A stretch of DNA of 64,000 nt from Spirillospora albida (GTDB taxonomy: Bacteria > Actinomycetota > Actinomycetes > Streptosporangiales > Streptosporangiaceae): contig NZ_JOFJ01000008.1 of the NCBI RefSeq assembly GCF_000718255.1, positions 62,001 to 126,000 on the forward strand, written 5' to 3'. This document shows, piece by piece, positions 48,974 to 58,097 of this stretch; within the stretch, counting starts at the first letter, position 1, and each line of letters opens with the position of its first letter. Position numbers and translations under genes: made by a program. A model generated the notes under the pieces. It saw only the letters and a list, made by a program, of their open reading frames with translations, was not told the DNA's origin and ran no database searches.

Positions 48974-49564
48974 TCAGGCGGCCAGGGTGTGCGTGCGCCG
49001 GTGCCCGGCGAGCGCCTCCCGGAGCTGCTTGCGGCCGCGGTGCAGGCGCGACATCACGGTGCCGATCGGGGTGCCCATCAGCTCCGCGATCTCCTTGTAG
49101 GCGTAGCCCTCGACGTCCGCGAGGTACACCGCGTCCCGGAACTCCCGGGGCAGCGCCCGCAGCGCCGCGACGATCTCCGCGTCCGGGATGCGGTCGAGGG
49201 CCTCGGCCTCGGCGGACCGGAACCCGGCGGACCGCGCCTCCTGGTGCGAGAGGTGCCACTCCTCCAGCTCCTCGTGCCCGGCGCGCTGGGGCTCGCGCTG
49301 CCGCTTGCGGTAGCCGCTGATGAAGTTGTTGGTCAGGATCCGGTGCAGCCACGCCTTGAGGTTCGTGCCCTCCTGGAACTGGTGGAAGTTCACGTACGCC
49401 TTGGTCAGGGTCTCCTGGACGAGGTCCTCGGCGTCGGCGCTGTTGCGGGTCATCCGCACGGCGCTCGCGTAGAGGGGGTCGGCGAGAGGGAGGACGTCGC
49501 GCTCGTAGCGGCCGGTGCGGTCGGTGGACTCGGGCTGGTCGGTGTACTGGACGGTGGCGGTCAT
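48974..49564 (-). CDS. SigR/SigH-type ECF RNA polymerase sigma factor
   Basis: A 196-residue ECF sigma factor. Region 2 holds ADPLYASAVRMTRNSADAEDLVQETLTKAYVNFHQF and the NLKAWLHRILTNNFISGYRKRQREP region, as in SigR of Streptomyces and SigH of mycobacteria, which answer thiol-oxidative stress. Region 4 is LPREFRDAVYLADVEGYAYKEIAELMGTPIGTVMSRLHRGRKQLRE. In those genera the gene is followed by its redox-sensitive anti-sigma factor (RsrA/RshA). Here the next gene is an SSI-type inhibitor and no such factor is found. No clear autoregulatory GGAAT/GTT promoter was seen upstream. Confidence 0.88.
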   Translation of the reverse strand: MTATVQYTDQPESTDRTGRYERDVLPLADPLYASAVRMTRNSADAEDLVQETLTKAYVNFHQFQEGTNLKAWLHRILTNNFISGYRKRQREPQRAGHEELEEWHLSHQEARSAGFRSAEAEALDRIPDAEIVAALRALPREFRDAVYLADVEGYAYKEIAELMGTPIGTVMSRLHRGRKQLREALAGHRRTHTLAA

Positions 49565-49931
49565 CGAATCGCTCCCCCGTGGTTCATGACCCTTGCGGGG
49601 CCTTCCTGGCGCGCGTCCCGGGAGGTCTCGGGGGGTACGCGCGGACCGGGCGGACGGGCCGCCCCCTTCGTCGGTACGACCACCGTTCCCGACGGGTTCG
49701 TGATCATCCCGGCCGGTCTGGGTTCCGGCCGGTTCGGATCAGTGGATCGGGCCCCGGCGCGCGGCCGGGGATCTCTCGCGCGGGTCGGCGGTGCCAGGGC
49801 GACCCCGATGGAAACGGGACGTCGCGGGCATGACGGGCGCTCTTCGCGGTGGGCTTCCGGTATATAGGACGCCCGGTAAGGAGTAAAGGGTTGCGTGGCG
49901 TCTATCACACCGGATGGCCGGGGGAGACGGA
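49565..49931 (-). other. Non-coding region upstream of the sigma factor gene
   Basis: Between the sigma gene start and the M14 terminator no gene with normal codon bias is visible. An open frame that overlaps the sigma start (49561-49908) is Arg/Pro-rich and not convincing. TATATA at 49861-49866 is the only A/T-rich hexamer and could be a distant -10 element. Confidence 0.35.
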
Positions 49932-49964
49932 CGGACCCCGGCCGCCGTGGGCGACCGGGGTCCG
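49932..49964 (-). terminator. Terminator-like hairpin after the M14 carboxypeptidase gene
   Basis: CGGACCCCGG (49932-49941) and CCGGGGTCCG (49955-49964) are perfect 10-bp complements with a 13-base loop. It begins 17 bases beyond the stop codon of the carboxypeptidase on the minus strand. Confidence 0.6.
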
Positions 49965-49981
49965 CGCGGGACGGGGGCTGC

Positions 49982-52900
49982 TCAGCGCAGCAGCGCCCGC
50001 AGGGCCCGCGCCATGAGGGCCCTCTGCTCGGCCGGGGTCTTCGCCTGCTCGATGCCGAAGCCGAACAGGATCGAGTCCCGGGTCCCGACCGACGACACGG
50101 AGTCGATCAGGGCCGGCGACCGGGCGAACTCGGACGAGTTGCCGGGGCTCCCGGCGGGGGCGCCCTGGGCGGCCCACGGCCCGAGGCCGGACTCGAAGCC
50201 CTCGGCGTCCAGCGTGCCGCCGGACGTCGTGACCTTCGTGTCGTCGATGAACAGCCCGGCGCCTCCGGTGAACGGGTCGCTGACGTACGCGAACGACACC
50301 TCGACCCGCTTGCCCGCGTAGGCGGACAGGTCGAAGGCCGCCGGCACCCAGCCGTTGGAGTTGCCCGTGAAGGCGTTCCACGAGCCGGACGATCCCCTGT
50401 TCTGGCAGGGGTTCCCTCCCGTGAGGTAGTGCGTGAGGAACGGGTGCATGTCGAGGTAGTAGCCCGCCTCGCACTCGATCGGGACGGTGGTGCGCGTCCG
50501 CCCGTTCTTGTCGGGCAGCGTCGTCCAGTCGTCGCCGTCCGCCGTGCGGGCCTCCAGGATCACGTTGTCGAAGCCCGTCTCCGTGCTGTAGGAGAGCATC
50601 GCCTGGAGCGCCGGGGCCTGCGCGGCCGTGACGTTCGTCAGGTCGATGGTCCGGGTCAGCCGCCGGTACAGGCTGTCGTCGTGCGCGCCCGCGACGTAGT
50701 ACCGGCCCTCGATCGGCTCCGTCGCCGCGGCGGCGCCCAGGTAGTCGCCCAGCTTCCAGCTGCGGAACTGCGGGAAGTCGCCGGCCGGAAGGACGGTCGA
50801 GGTCACCTGGAATCCGCCGGCCTCGTTCACCGGGTTGGACGGCGTGCCGCCCAGCCCCGCGTCGAGGCCGCCGAACGGGCTCGCCGTGCCGGTGAACGCG
50901 GTGGGCGCGCCCACCCGCTGCCGGTCGAAGGCGCCCAGGTAGTACTGGAAGAAGTCGTCCGACAGCAGTTCGCAGTCGTCCCGGAAGTTGCCGCTCACGA
51001 CGCACGGCCGGTCCGTATGGCCCTTGAGACCGTAGTAGATGCCGCCGCCGTTGAGCCGGTTGAGCGGGCCGTTGTAGCCGGTCGTCTCCCCGGTGTGCAG
51101 CAGCTTCCCGCCCTCGTTGAGGTAGGAGCGGACGTTGAGGACGAGTTCCTTGGCGCGGTCGGCGACCTGCGAGTCGGGGACGTCGCCGAGGTAGGTGCGG
51201 ACGGGGTCGTCCGCCGCGTCCTGCGTGAGGCGGTTGTCTCCGAGGTACCAGACGACGCCGCGGAAGTGCTTCAGGACGCCGAGGTCGTGCGGGACGCCGT
51301 CCTTGTCGATGTCCCAGACGAGCGGCCGGTGCCCGGCCCCCCGCACGAGGTCCGCGTACCGCCCGCTGTACCGGGGCGCGTTCGTCCCGGCCGGATACGT
51401 CGGGTTGACCCCGGTGTAGTCCTCGTCCGCGATGACGAGGACGTCGGCGCGGCCCCTGTCGCGGACCGTGTAGGTGAAGCGGCTCGACTCGACGCGGGTG
51501 CGCCCCTTGTACCCCGTGAACCAGACCTCGACCCTGTCGCCGGGCTTCTGGCCGTGGACCCTTCCGCGGTATTCGGCGTAGTAATGGTCGCCCTCGCCGC
51601 CGAACCGCTCACCGCCCCGCCATTCGCGGACGCCCGCCCGCCGCGCCTTTCCGCCGTTGATGCGGTAGTTCAGCGTCTTGGCGCCGAGCGACCGGCGGAT
51701 CACCGCCGCGGCCTCCTGCGAGCCGCCGAAGGACGTCGTGAAGCCGTCCGGGACGAAGTCGGCGGTGGTGCGGCCGACGACGGACACCGGCTCGTCCGGC
51801 TTGTGGGCCGACTTGCCGGTGGCCACCGCGAACGGCAGGTTCTTCTCGAACTCGTGCTGGATCAGCCGCTCGTCGTCCGGGAACTCGAAGACGCTGCCGC
51901 AGTTCTCCGGCGTGTACGGGTCGTCGGGGAACGTGTTGGCGGCGGTCACGCAGGTCGCCATCTCCGGGGTGATCGACAGGGCGCCGTGCCGGTTGTCGGC
52001 CTGCCCGTCGGTCTCGCCGTTGGTGGTGTAGAGCTGCGCGCCGAGCTGCGGCGTGTAGCCGGGGACGGCGGGCTTGTCGATGTCGCCGAGGGCCGCGTCG
52101 TGGATCACGTCGTCCGGGCTGCGGGTGAGGCTCTGCCAGCCGACGCCGTGCAGCAGCAGCTCCGCCGCCGAGTGCCAGTTCACCAGGAAATTCGGGCGCA
52201 GCCGGTCGTACAGGGCGATCTGCGCTCGGGTCTCGGGCTCGGACGCGGGCCCGGTCCCCCGGTAGGTCTCGCTCGCCGGGTTGGGGGAGGAGCCCTCGTT
52301 GTCATAGCCCCACTTGTAGGGGAAGTTGCGGTTCAGGTCGACGCCGTCCCCGCCGGTGATCTGGCCGTCGCCGTTGTTGTCGCGCGCGTTCTTGCGCCAC
52401 AGCCGGAACCCGTCCTGGAACGTCAGGTCGTAGCCGTCCACGTTGACGACCGGGATGAACCACAGGTCGGTGGTGTCGACGACCTTGGTGATGTCGGCGT
52501 TCTTCCCGTAGTTCCCGACGTAGTGGTGCAGGAGCCGGCGCACCATCTCGGGCGTGATCCACTCGCGGGCGTGCTGGGTGGCCTGGTACACGACCGCGGG
52601 CCGCTTGCCGTCCTTGAGGGTCTTCGCGCCCTTGCTGACCCGGATCGCCGTGATCGGCTTGCCCTGGACGGACGTGCCGATGTCCACGGCCGTCGCGATG
52701 CCGGGGTTGTCGGCCGCGAGCTTCACGATCTCCTCGCGGATGTTCCCGGCGCCGCTGTAGGGGCGGAAGACGCCGTTGGCCGCCGCCTTCGCGCGGGCGC
52801 GGGCGTCCTTGCCGTCCACCTTCTTGACCGCGAGCCGGACGCCCTGCTTCGCGAGCGCCGCGGCCTGCGTCCCGCTCATCACGGCCTCGACGCGGAAGAG

Positions 52901-53134
52901 GCCGTTCTTCCCCTTGCCGAACTGGACGTCCTCGCGATCGAGTCCCGATTCGTTCAGCGTCTTCACCTGGTCGCCGGTCAGCTCACCGGTGTACGCCTCG
53001 ACGGCGGCGCCGGACGCGGCCGGCTTGGGGGCGGCGTCCGCCGGGACGGCCGTGAACGTCCCGATCAGGAGCGCCACGACGGCGAGCAATGTGGTGAATC
53101 TTCTGCGCCTGTGCCGGAATCTCGTGCGCGTCAT
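49982..53134 (-). CDS. Secreted M14 zinc carboxypeptidase with large C-terminal region
   Basis: A 1050-residue exported enzyme. The signal peptide (RRRRFTTLLAVVALLIGTFTAVPADA) and a propeptide-like segment precede an M14 carboxypeptidase domain at about 110-450. Its zinc ligands are in QHAREW and NWHSA, the substrate arginine/asparagine region is NRNFPYKWG, and the catalytic glutamate is in SITPEMA. After about 500 come an Ig-like part and a domain with GRYYVAGAHDDS and CEAGYYLDMHPFL, like the C-terminal region of immune-inhibitor-A type proteins. ATG 53134 has GGGAGGG upstream. It probably degrades extracellular peptides. Confidence 0.9.
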   Translation of the reverse strand: MTRTRFRHRRRRFTTLLAVVALLIGTFTAVPADAAPKPAASGAAVEAYTGELTGDQVKTLNESGLDREDVQFGKGKNGLFRVEAVMSGTQAAALAKQGVRLAVKKVDGKDARARAKAAANGVFRPYSGAGNIREEIVKLAADNPGIATAVDIGTSVQGKPITAIRVSKGAKTLKDGKRPAVVYQATQHAREWITPEMVRRLLHHYVGNYGKNADITKVVDTTDLWFIPVVNVDGYDLTFQDGFRLWRKNARDNNGDGQITGGDGVDLNRNFPYKWGYDNEGSSPNPASETYRGTGPASEPETRAQIALYDRLRPNFLVNWHSAAELLLHGVGWQSLTRSPDDVIHDAALGDIDKPAVPGYTPQLGAQLYTTNGETDGQADNRHGALSITPEMATCVTAANTFPDDPYTPENCGSVFEFPDDERLIQHEFEKNLPFAVATGKSAHKPDEPVSVVGRTTADFVPDGFTTSFGGSQEAAAVIRRSLGAKTLNYRINGGKARRAGVREWRGGERFGGEGDHYYAEYRGRVHGQKPGDRVEVWFTGYKGRTRVESSRFTYTVRDRGRADVLVIADEDYTGVNPTYPAGTNAPRYSGRYADLVRGAGHRPLVWDIDKDGVPHDLGVLKHFRGVVWYLGDNRLTQDAADDPVRTYLGDVPDSQVADRAKELVLNVRSYLNEGGKLLHTGETTGYNGPLNRLNGGGIYYGLKGHTDRPCVVSGNFRDDCELLSDDFFQYYLGAFDRQRVGAPTAFTGTASPFGGLDAGLGGTPSNPVNEAGGFQVTSTVLPAGDFPQFRSWKLGDYLGAAAATEPIEGRYYVAGAHDDSLYRRLTRTIDLTNVTAAQAPALQAMLSYSTETGFDNVILEARTADGDDWTTLPDKNGRTRTTVPIECEAGYYLDMHPFLTHYLTGGNPCQNRGSSGSWNAFTGNSNGWVPAAFDLSAYAGKRVEVSFAYVSDPFTGGAGLFIDDTKVTTSGGTLDAEGFESGLGPWAAQGAPAGSPGNSSEFARSPALIDSVSSVGTRDSILFGFGIEQAKTPAEQRALMARALRALLR

Positions 53135-53411
53135 CGCGCCCTCCCTGGCGTCGATCACAACGGGGGCGGGGCGATCGTCCGTTGAGGGAAGGTGGGTGTC
53201 AATGTGGCATCAGTGCTGATTGCCGCATTCGGTCAATTTGTGGGGCTTCCAACTGGCAAGTCCGGCGTGTTCCTCTGTTGACGCCATTCCGGGCAGACCA
53301 ACTTCGGCATAGGCCCCCGCGAGTCCCTTACAGGAGGTAGCGTCACCTTCACCGCGGGTACGTGGCGTGGTCGCGCCGCCGCCGCGCCCCGACGTCGCCC
53401 AGGGGGGTCAC

Positions 53412-55850
53412 GTGATCGCCAGAGAGCATCAGCCGCGCGCCGGGGCCGCCGCGCCGGGCGACGCGAACGCGCCGTGGGTCCTGGAGCGGCGCATCCTCGG
53501 CACCGTGCGGCTGGCGGCGATGATGCTCGACGGGGCCGGCCGCGTCCGGCACTGGAACCAGGCCGCCGCCGAGCTGTTCGGGGTCCGCGAGGCCGAGGCC
53601 CTGGGCAGGCCGCCCGCCGCGTTCCTGAAACTCCCCCGGGAGAACCGCGACGCACTCGAGCCGAAGACGTTCCGGCACGTCTGGTGCGGCTCCTGCACGC
53701 TGCCCCGCACCGACACCGGCGAGCACGCCGAGGTCGGCTGGTGGATCTACCCCCTCGACTCCCCGCCCCCCGGCGAGGACGGCACCGGCATCGTCGCGCT
53801 GGCCGTCGACCTGCGGCTGCTCCGCGCGGACGGCGCCGGCCTGCTCATCGACGGCGTGACCGTCGCGGTGCCGGGCGTCGCGGCCGGACGCGGCGGGGCG
53901 ATGCGGGTGCTGCGGGTCGAGCCCACGATGACCGGGGTCGCGCCGGACGAGTCCGCGCCGATCGCCCGGCACCTCGCCGACCTGCTGCCGGTCGACGGCC
54001 CCGCCGCCACGGCGATCACCGACCGGGTGCTCGAGCTCGGCTGCCCGGCCATCACCCTCACGACGACCGTCAGGCTCCCCGTCGTGCCGTACGTGGGCGG
54101 CGTTCCGAAGACGCTGCGCGCCCGCCGCCGCCCCGGTGCGGTCCGCCCGCCGCTCGTGCCGAATCCGCGCCCTGGACAGGGATTGGAGACGATGGCCGTG
54201 TGGGAGCCACTGGAGTTCCTCGGTGAGGCCGGAGAACAGATCGGAAGCTCGCTCGACCACCTGCAGGCGGCCCGCACCCTCGCCGAGGTGCTGGTCCCGC
54301 GGATCGCCGACTTCGCCGCGGTCGAGCTGCTGGAGAGCGTCGTGACCGACCTCGAGCCACCGCGGGGGGAGTTCGACGGGCTGACGCTGATGCGCCGGGT
54401 CGCGGTCGTCCACAACGACGACCCCGGCGGCTGGACGGACGCCGTCCCGGAGGACGAGACGCTGCGGCTGCCCGAGAGCACTCCGTTCGTCCGGGCCATG
54501 AAGTCGGGCCGGGCCGTCCACATCCCGCGGGTCGGTCCCGAGGACGGCGCGGAGATCGCGGCCTCGTTCGGCGACCACGACGTCCGGCCCCTGCTGACCG
54601 ACCGGGCGCTGCTCATCCAGCCCCTGATCGCGCGGGGCAACGTGCTCGGCACCTTCAAGCTGCTCCGCAAGCACGACCGGCCCCCGTTCGACGACCTCGA
54701 GCTCGCCATGGTGGACGAGCTCGCCCGCCGCGCCGCCCTCTGCATCGACAACGGGCGGCTCTACCGGCGCGAGGTCCAGGTCGCGCAGGAACTCCAGCAC
54801 CGGCTGCTGCCCGATGATCCGCCGCACGTCCCGGGCGCGCGCATCTGCTACCGGTACCGCCCCGCCGGGCAGGCCGCCCAGGTCGGCGGCGACTGGTTCG
54901 ACGCCCTCGTGCTGCCCGGCCACCGGGTCGGCATCGTCGTCGGCGACGTCATGGGGCACGGCATCACCTCGGCCGCGATCATGGGGCAGATGCGGACCGC
55001 CGTCCGGACCCTCGCCACGCAGGACCTCCCGCCCGAGGAGCTGCTCCGCCGGCTCGACATCCTGACCCGGCGGCTCGGCGAGGACAACCTCGCTACCTGC
55101 ATGTACGCGGTGTACGACGCGGTCGGCAAGACGTGCACGATCGCGAACGCCGGGCACGTCCCGCCCGTCCTCGTCTCCCCGCTCGGCGAGAGCACGGTGC
55201 TGCCGGTGCCGGCGGGGCTGCCGATCGGCGTCGGCGGCGAGCCGTTCGAGACGGTGCGGATCGACGTCGAGGACGGCTCGCAGCTCTTCCTGTGCACCGA
55301 CGGGCTCCTCGAACGCCGCGACCGCGACGTGGAGGCGGGGCTCGAGGCGATGCGCGCGCAGCTCGCCGGCGCGTCCCACGACCTCGACGACACCTGCGAC
55401 GGGCTGCTCGCCGCGCTCGCCAACGACGTCCCCGCCGACGACATCGCGATCGTCGCGGTCGGCATCGACGGCATCCCGAAGGACGACATCGCCCGCTGGG
55501 ACCTCACCCCCACCCCGAGCGCGGTGCCCCGGGTGCGGGCCCAGGTCGCGGCCCAGCTCACCGACTGGGGGCTCGGCATCGCCACCGACGCCGTCCAGTT
55601 GCTCGTCAGCGAGCTCGTCACCAACGCCCTCGTGCACGGCGCCGGTGTGATCAGGCTGCGCCTCATCAAGACCGACACGCTCCTGTGCCAGGTCTACGAC
55701 GACGGCCAGGAGCTCCCGCAGCTGTGCCACGCCGGCGCCACCGACGAGTCCGGCCGCGGCCTGCACCTGGTCAGCGCCATCGCCGAACGGTGGGGCTCCC
55801 ACGGCGCCGACCACGGCAAAGTGGTCTGGTTCGAATACGCCCTGCCCTGA
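53412..55850 (+). CDS. PAS-GAF-PP2C-HATPase regulator (SpoIIE phosphatase fused to anti-sigma kinase domain)
   Basis: An 812-residue four-part regulator. Residues about 28-130 are PAS-like (MMLDGAGRVRHWNQAAAELFG). About 270-460 are GAF-like. A PP2C/SpoIIE domain follows with QVGGDWFDALVL, VVGDVMGHG and DDIAIVAV. The C-terminal 130 residues are a HATPase with ELVTNALVHG, VYDDG and GRGLHLV, as in RsbW-type anti-sigma kinases. The protein combines the phosphatase and kinase activities that normally oppose each other on a STAS antagonist. GTG 53412 has AGGGGGG upstream; 53367 is an alternative start. Confidence 0.88.
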   Translation: MIAREHQPRAGAAAPGDANAPWVLERRILGTVRLAAMMLDGAGRVRHWNQAAAELFGVREAEALGRPPAAFLKLPRENRDALEPKTFRHVWCGSCTLPRTDTGEHAEVGWWIYPLDSPPPGEDGTGIVALAVDLRLLRADGAGLLIDGVTVAVPGVAAGRGGAMRVLRVEPTMTGVAPDESAPIARHLADLLPVDGPAATAITDRVLELGCPAITLTTTVRLPVVPYVGGVPKTLRARRRPGAVRPPLVPNPRPGQGLETMAVWEPLEFLGEAGEQIGSSLDHLQAARTLAEVLVPRIADFAAVELLESVVTDLEPPRGEFDGLTLMRRVAVVHNDDPGGWTDAVPEDETLRLPESTPFVRAMKSGRAVHIPRVGPEDGAEIAASFGDHDVRPLLTDRALLIQPLIARGNVLGTFKLLRKHDRPPFDDLELAMVDELARRAALCIDNGRLYRREVQVAQELQHRLLPDDPPHVPGARICYRYRPAGQAAQVGGDWFDALVLPGHRVGIVVGDVMGHGITSAAIMGQMRTAVRTLATQDLPPEELLRRLDILTRRLGEDNLATCMYAVYDAVGKTCTIANAGHVPPVLVSPLGESTVLPVPAGLPIGVGGEPFETVRIDVEDGSQLFLCTDGLLERRDRDVEAGLEAMRAQLAGASHDLDDTCDGLLAALANDVPADDIAIVAVGIDGIPKDDIARWDLTPTPSAVPRVRAQVAAQLTDWGLGIATDAVQLLVSELVTNALVHGAGVIRLRLIKTDTLLCQVYDDGQELPQLCHAGATDESGRGLHLVSAIAERWGSHGADHGKVVWFEYALP

Positions 55851-55890
55851 CCGGCCGGGCGCGGATCGGCCGGGTCCCGTGCCGCCCGGA

Positions 55891-55920
55891 GCCCGGCCGC
55901 CGGGCCTGACCCGGCCGGGC
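55891..55920 (+). terminator. GC-rich hairpin after the four-domain regulator
   Basis: GCCCGGCC (55891-55898) and GGCCGGGC (55913-55920) can pair perfectly across a 14-base loop, 40 bases after the stop codon. No T-run follows directly. The region is very GC-rich, so chance pairing is possible. Confidence 0.35.
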
Positions 55921-56010
55921 TGATAGCCAACTGTTCCTTTCGCGACAGCTTCTGCCGCACCCCTTTTCGGATCTTATTGTCGGGATAGTGGCAATTGTCG
56001 GGGGGGCGGA

Positions 56011-56871
56011 ATGCTGACGCTGCCGGTTCCGGAGACGCTGTACGCGACGTACGCGGTGGCGTCCGGCGGTCCCGTCGAGGACCCCGGCGGGGTCGCACGG
56101 GTCGAGGTCGCCCGGCGCGTCCCGCCGCCGCTCCGCGACCTCGCGCTCGGCATGCTCGACAGCCCGATGATCACGCTGGACCTGCGTCCGGCGGCGGAGT
56201 TCCCGCCGCTGCCCGCGGACCTGCTCGCCGTGTACCGCGCCACGGCCGGCGACCTCGCCGCGATCGACGCCGCCACCCACGTCCTCGTCGTCCGCGCGGC
56301 CTACCGGCCGGGCCGCCCGCCCGCGCACGAATGGGCGGCCCGCGCCGTCGCGGGCGCCGTCGGCGCGGCCCTGGCCGCCCCCGTCATCGACGTCTTCACC
56401 CCGCAGGTCCTGACGCGCGAGCACCTCGAACGCTCCCTGCCCGCCCCCGACGGCACGTTCCGCCTCACCGACTGGATGCTGCTGCCCCACACGTCCGCAC
56501 CGGGCGGATTCTGGTTCACCACCAAGGGCCTCGCCCGCTTCGGGCTCCCCGAACTCCAGACCGAGAACGTCCCGCCGCACCTGGTCGAACCCTGGGGCCT
56601 CCTCATGAACGGCCTGGCGCGCCGCCTCCTCGACCTCTGGCTGGACGCGCTCTCCGCCGGAGCCGTCACCGTGGACGTCCCCGACCGCATCTCGGTCGCC
56701 TCCCACCATGTCGCCGCGGCCCAGGGCGCGGCCGCCGACGCGGATCCGGAACGGGAGGTCTCGGTGCGGCTGCGACTCGTCCCCGGCGAGGTCCGGGCCG
56801 TCCTCGCGGAGGGGGACGGCGACCTCGACGCGCTCTGCTCCGCCCTCTTCGGCGCGCCGAGCGCGGGCTGA
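56011..56871 (+). CDS. Conserved-looking hypothetical protein
   Basis: I do not recognise the family. The 286-residue soluble protein has an ordered alpha/beta sequence with normal codon bias: LPVPETLYATYAVASGG at the start, ATHVLVVRAAYRPGRPPAHEWAARAVAGAVGAAL in the middle, and a tryptophan/proline-rich section RLTDWMLLPHTSAPGGFWFTTKGLARFGLPELQ. No catalytic or binding motif is evident. The ATG follows a purine-rich stretch (GGGGGGGCGGA). A region of lower GC just upstream (55920-56000) probably contains its promoter. Confidence 0.65.
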   Translation: MLTLPVPETLYATYAVASGGPVEDPGGVARVEVARRVPPPLRDLALGMLDSPMITLDLRPAAEFPPLPADLLAVYRATAGDLAAIDAATHVLVVRAAYRPGRPPAHEWAARAVAGAVGAALAAPVIDVFTPQVLTREHLERSLPAPDGTFRLTDWMLLPHTSAPGGFWFTTKGLARFGLPELQTENVPPHLVEPWGLLMNGLARRLLDLWLDALSAGAVTVDVPDRISVASHHVAAAQGAAADADPEREVSVRLRLVPGEVRAVLAEGDGDLDALCSALFGAPSAG

Positions 56872-56912
56872 CCGCTTGCCGATGATCTTGTTCTGGGCGC
56901 AGGATCGGTCAC

Positions 56913-58061
56913 GTGAGATTCGGCCCGCGTGACCCGAACCCTGAACCCGACGATCCGGAACCCGGGGAGCAGCCCCCGCCGCAGGCGCCCCACCCGGGCG
57001 ACGTGCACGTGGCGGGCAGCGGCCAGGCCCCCGACCCGGCGGCCTCATCGGACTGGGTGCACGTCCCGCCCGCGTCCACCGGCGGCCGGCACGAGCGTCC
57101 CGACGAGTTCCAGGAACCCTGGACGCCCCCGGAGCCCGGCGAGACCCCGCCGGACCCCGCCCCGGACGAGCCGTTCCTCCCGGGCAAGGGCCTGTCCGCC
57201 GACCCCCCGCCGTCCGCGACGAGGCCCGACATCGCCGTCCCGCGCGCCCGCGAACCCGCCGAGGACTCCCCGAGCTGGCCCGCCGGCCTCGCCGCGGACC
57301 CGCCGCCCCCCGCGCCCGGCCCCATGGACGACCCGGAGCGCCGCCGAGCCCTCGCCGACGCCTTCGTCGCCGAGTTCGTCGGCAGCACCACATGGCGGGC
57401 GACGCTCGCCGTCCTGGAGGGCGCCTTCCCCGGCGTCGGCATGGCCGCCACCCTCGCCCGCCGCACCGACGAGCTCTGGCGCACCATGGAGCCCCTCGAC
57501 CAGCGGGCCGCCGCGGTGCTGTGCCTGCCGGCCTGGCTCGACGCGTCCGGCATGGTCGTCGACCTCAGCGCCCACCTGCACGTCCGCTCGCCGGCGCGGC
57601 CCCCCGCCCGCACCCGCCCGCCCCGCGCCTCCCGCCCCTACGCGGGCGCGTTCGTGATCGACACCCTCGACCCGCTCCGCTACCACCGCGCGGTCGGCGG
57701 CCCCCGCGCCCCCCGCGACCTCCCCACCGACGGCGCCGCCGCGCCGCCCGGGGAGGAGGACGACAGCGGCGTGGTCATCGTCGCGAACCTGACGTCCGCC
57801 GGAGTACGCGTCCTGGACTCCGTCGCCCTGTGGCGCTACGCGGGACGGGTCGTCACCGACACCCTGCACGACCCGCTGCGCCCCGACACCCGCGCCCGCG
57901 CCCGCCGGGCGCTGCGGGCCCTGCGGAGGGTCGTCCTGGTGGACCCGGACCTCCGCCTGGGCCTCTGCCTCCAGCTCGACGCGACCCGCACACCCCGCTG
58001 TCTGCTGGCCTTCGCGGTGGACCGCACCGACGCGGCGACCCCGCACTTCATCCGGCCCTGA
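56913..58061 (+). CDS. Hypothetical protein with acidic proline-rich N-terminus
   Basis: A 382-residue protein of unknown family. The first 140 residues are almost all P, E, D, G and A (for example EPWTPPEPGETPPDPAPDEP) and must be disordered. From about 145 a helical region (RRRALADAFVAEFVGSTTWRATLAVLEGAFPGVGMAATLARRTDELW) leads to a mixed alpha/beta C-terminal part. No membrane segment is present. GTG 56913 has AGGA 10 bases upstream. It lies 41 bases behind the preceding hypothetical gene and is probably in the same transcript. Confidence 0.65.
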   Translation: MRFGPRDPNPEPDDPEPGEQPPPQAPHPGDVHVAGSGQAPDPAASSDWVHVPPASTGGRHERPDEFQEPWTPPEPGETPPDPAPDEPFLPGKGLSADPPPSATRPDIAVPRAREPAEDSPSWPAGLAADPPPPAPGPMDDPERRRALADAFVAEFVGSTTWRATLAVLEGAFPGVGMAATLARRTDELWRTMEPLDQRAAAVLCLPAWLDASGMVVDLSAHLHVRSPARPPARTRPPRASRPYAGAFVIDTLDPLRYHRAVGGPRAPRDLPTDGAAAPPGEEDDSGVVIVANLTSAGVRVLDSVALWRYAGRVVTDTLHDPLRPDTRARARRALRALRRVVLVDPDLRLGLCLQLDATRTPRCLLAFAVDRTDAATPHFIRP

Positions 58062-58097
58062 GAGGAGCCGCCGTCCGGGGGCGGAGCGCGGCGCGGG

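Noticed and set aside
49565..49905. SigR-type autoregulatory promoter (GGAAT-N18-GTT) before the sigma factor gene
   Set aside because: GGAAC strings occur, but none is followed by GTT at the proper distance on the coding strand.
49561..49908. 115-codon frame overlapping the sigma factor start (ATGA)
   Set aside because: The overlap looks like coupling, but the product is Pro/Arg-rich, unlike any domain, and lacks a ribosome site.
49895..53185. 1096-codon open frame antisense to the M14 carboxypeptidase
   Set aside because: It is a GC-bias shadow; the opposite strand carries a signal peptide and full zinc site.
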